DNA from: DTU078 sp033808535
GTDB lineage: Bacteria; Bacillota; Clostridia; Oscillospirales; CAG-272
Direction of reading: 5' to 3'
Assembly (NCBI GenBank): GCA_033808535.1
Contig: JAPXNL010000131.1
Coordinates: 1-6,433, forward strand
Length of the DNA stretch: 6,433 nt
Shown here piece after piece: positions 6,251 through 6,433 of this stretch; within the stretch, counting starts at the first letter, position 1; the number at the start of each line of letters is the position of its first letter. Made by a program: the position numbers and the translations under genes. The notes beneath the pieces are model-generated. The model was not told the origin of the DNA and did no database searches. It was given only the letters and a program-made list of their open reading frames with translations.

Positions 6251-6433
6251 TAAATAATATAAAAAGCAAACAAAACGCAAGCGCAAAAAGCGGAATATAA
6301 GCCTTAATCTGCGCCTCAGTGTGCCCACGAATATTTCACTTATCATAGCACATACCTCATGAGGTACCGACTTAAGTCAGATCTCAAGCCATTTTTTTGA
6401 TGTTTGCTCACAGTATAACATCCGTGGCTATAC
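6251..6433. other. Unassigned tail with degenerate short reading frames
   Basis: Nothing here is recognisable with confidence. On the - strand, a frame open from the window edge (6432) ends at TGA 6343-6345 after 29 codons, and its stop overlaps an ATG at 6344-6346 (ATGA overlap). Another - strand frame ending at 6237-6239 carries a membrane-like stretch, YIPLFALAFCLLFILFNG (about 6246-6299), without a start codon. On the + strand a short frame starting at ATG 6400 is open to the edge. Overlapping fragments in different frames suggest decayed coding sequence rather than a live gene. Confidence 0.35.
6353..6378. repeat. Two adjacent perfect palindromes
   Basis: TACCTCATGAGGTA (6353-6366, 14 bp, perfect) is followed after two bases by GACTTAAGTC (6369-6378, 10 bp, perfect). 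AGATCT (6379-6384) directly follows. Such dyads can be operator sites, but no promoter with good -35/-10 elements can be matched to them, so the role is unknown. Confidence 0.45.

Noticed and set aside
6353..6384. Cloning-vector polylinker, because several six-base restriction-type palindromes are adjacent
   Set aside because: Flanking sequence shows no vector features I recognise; the sites may be chance or natural dyads.
1..6433. CRISPR array, tRNA or rRNA genes
   Set aside because: No spaced direct repeats, tRNA cloverleaf sequence or rRNA signature was seen on either strand.

Overview
This 6.4 kb window looks like chromosomal DNA from an anaerobic, fermentative Clostridia-type Firmicute, perhaps a gut Oscillospirales relative. 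That placement is inferred from gene content: a glycyl-radical-enzyme activase beside a biotin-dependent sodium-pumping decarboxylase operon, with AGGAG-type ribosome binding sites and moderately high GC genes separated by a very AT-rich promoter-like gap. No taxonomic marker is present.

Layout: (1) 50-985, + strand, a complete glycyl-radical enzyme activating protein with three predicted 4Fe-4S sites; its partner enzyme is not in the window. (2) 986-1239, a 254 bp gap without a gene, whose second half has only about 22% GC and probably holds the promoter of the next operon. (3) 1240-6116, a five-gene + strand operon: a divergent acyl-CoA carboxyltransferase (MmdA/12S-like) protein, an OadG-like small membrane subunit, a free-standing biotin carrier, the membrane Na+ pump subunit OadB, and an OadA/5S-type carboxyltransferase lacking its own biotin domain. 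(4) 6135-6171, a strong intrinsic terminator with a perfect 12 bp stem. (5) 6170-6433, a decayed-looking tail containing, on the - strand, the last 26 codons of an ABC-transporter ATPase joined to unrelated sequence with short palindromes.

How the genes should work together (family knowledge plus inference): OadA moves the carboxyl group of oxaloacetate, or a similar 2-oxo acid, onto biotin on the small carrier. OadB decarboxylates carboxybiotin and exports Na+, and OadG is expected to tether and stabilise the complex. No biotin carboxylase is encoded, so the system should run as a decarboxylase or transcarboxylase rather than as an ATP-driven carboxylase. All the ion-coupling residues known from Klebsiella OadB are present at identical spacing.

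The unusual point is the first operon gene. The operon has the parts list of Propionibacterium transcarboxylase (12S + 5S + biotin carrier) plus a Na+ pump, but the 12S-like protein has lost nearly every conserved glycine motif of the acyl-CoA carboxyltransferase active site while remaining a full, intact reading frame. It may be a structural or regulatory pseudo-subunit, or an enzyme for a different substrate.
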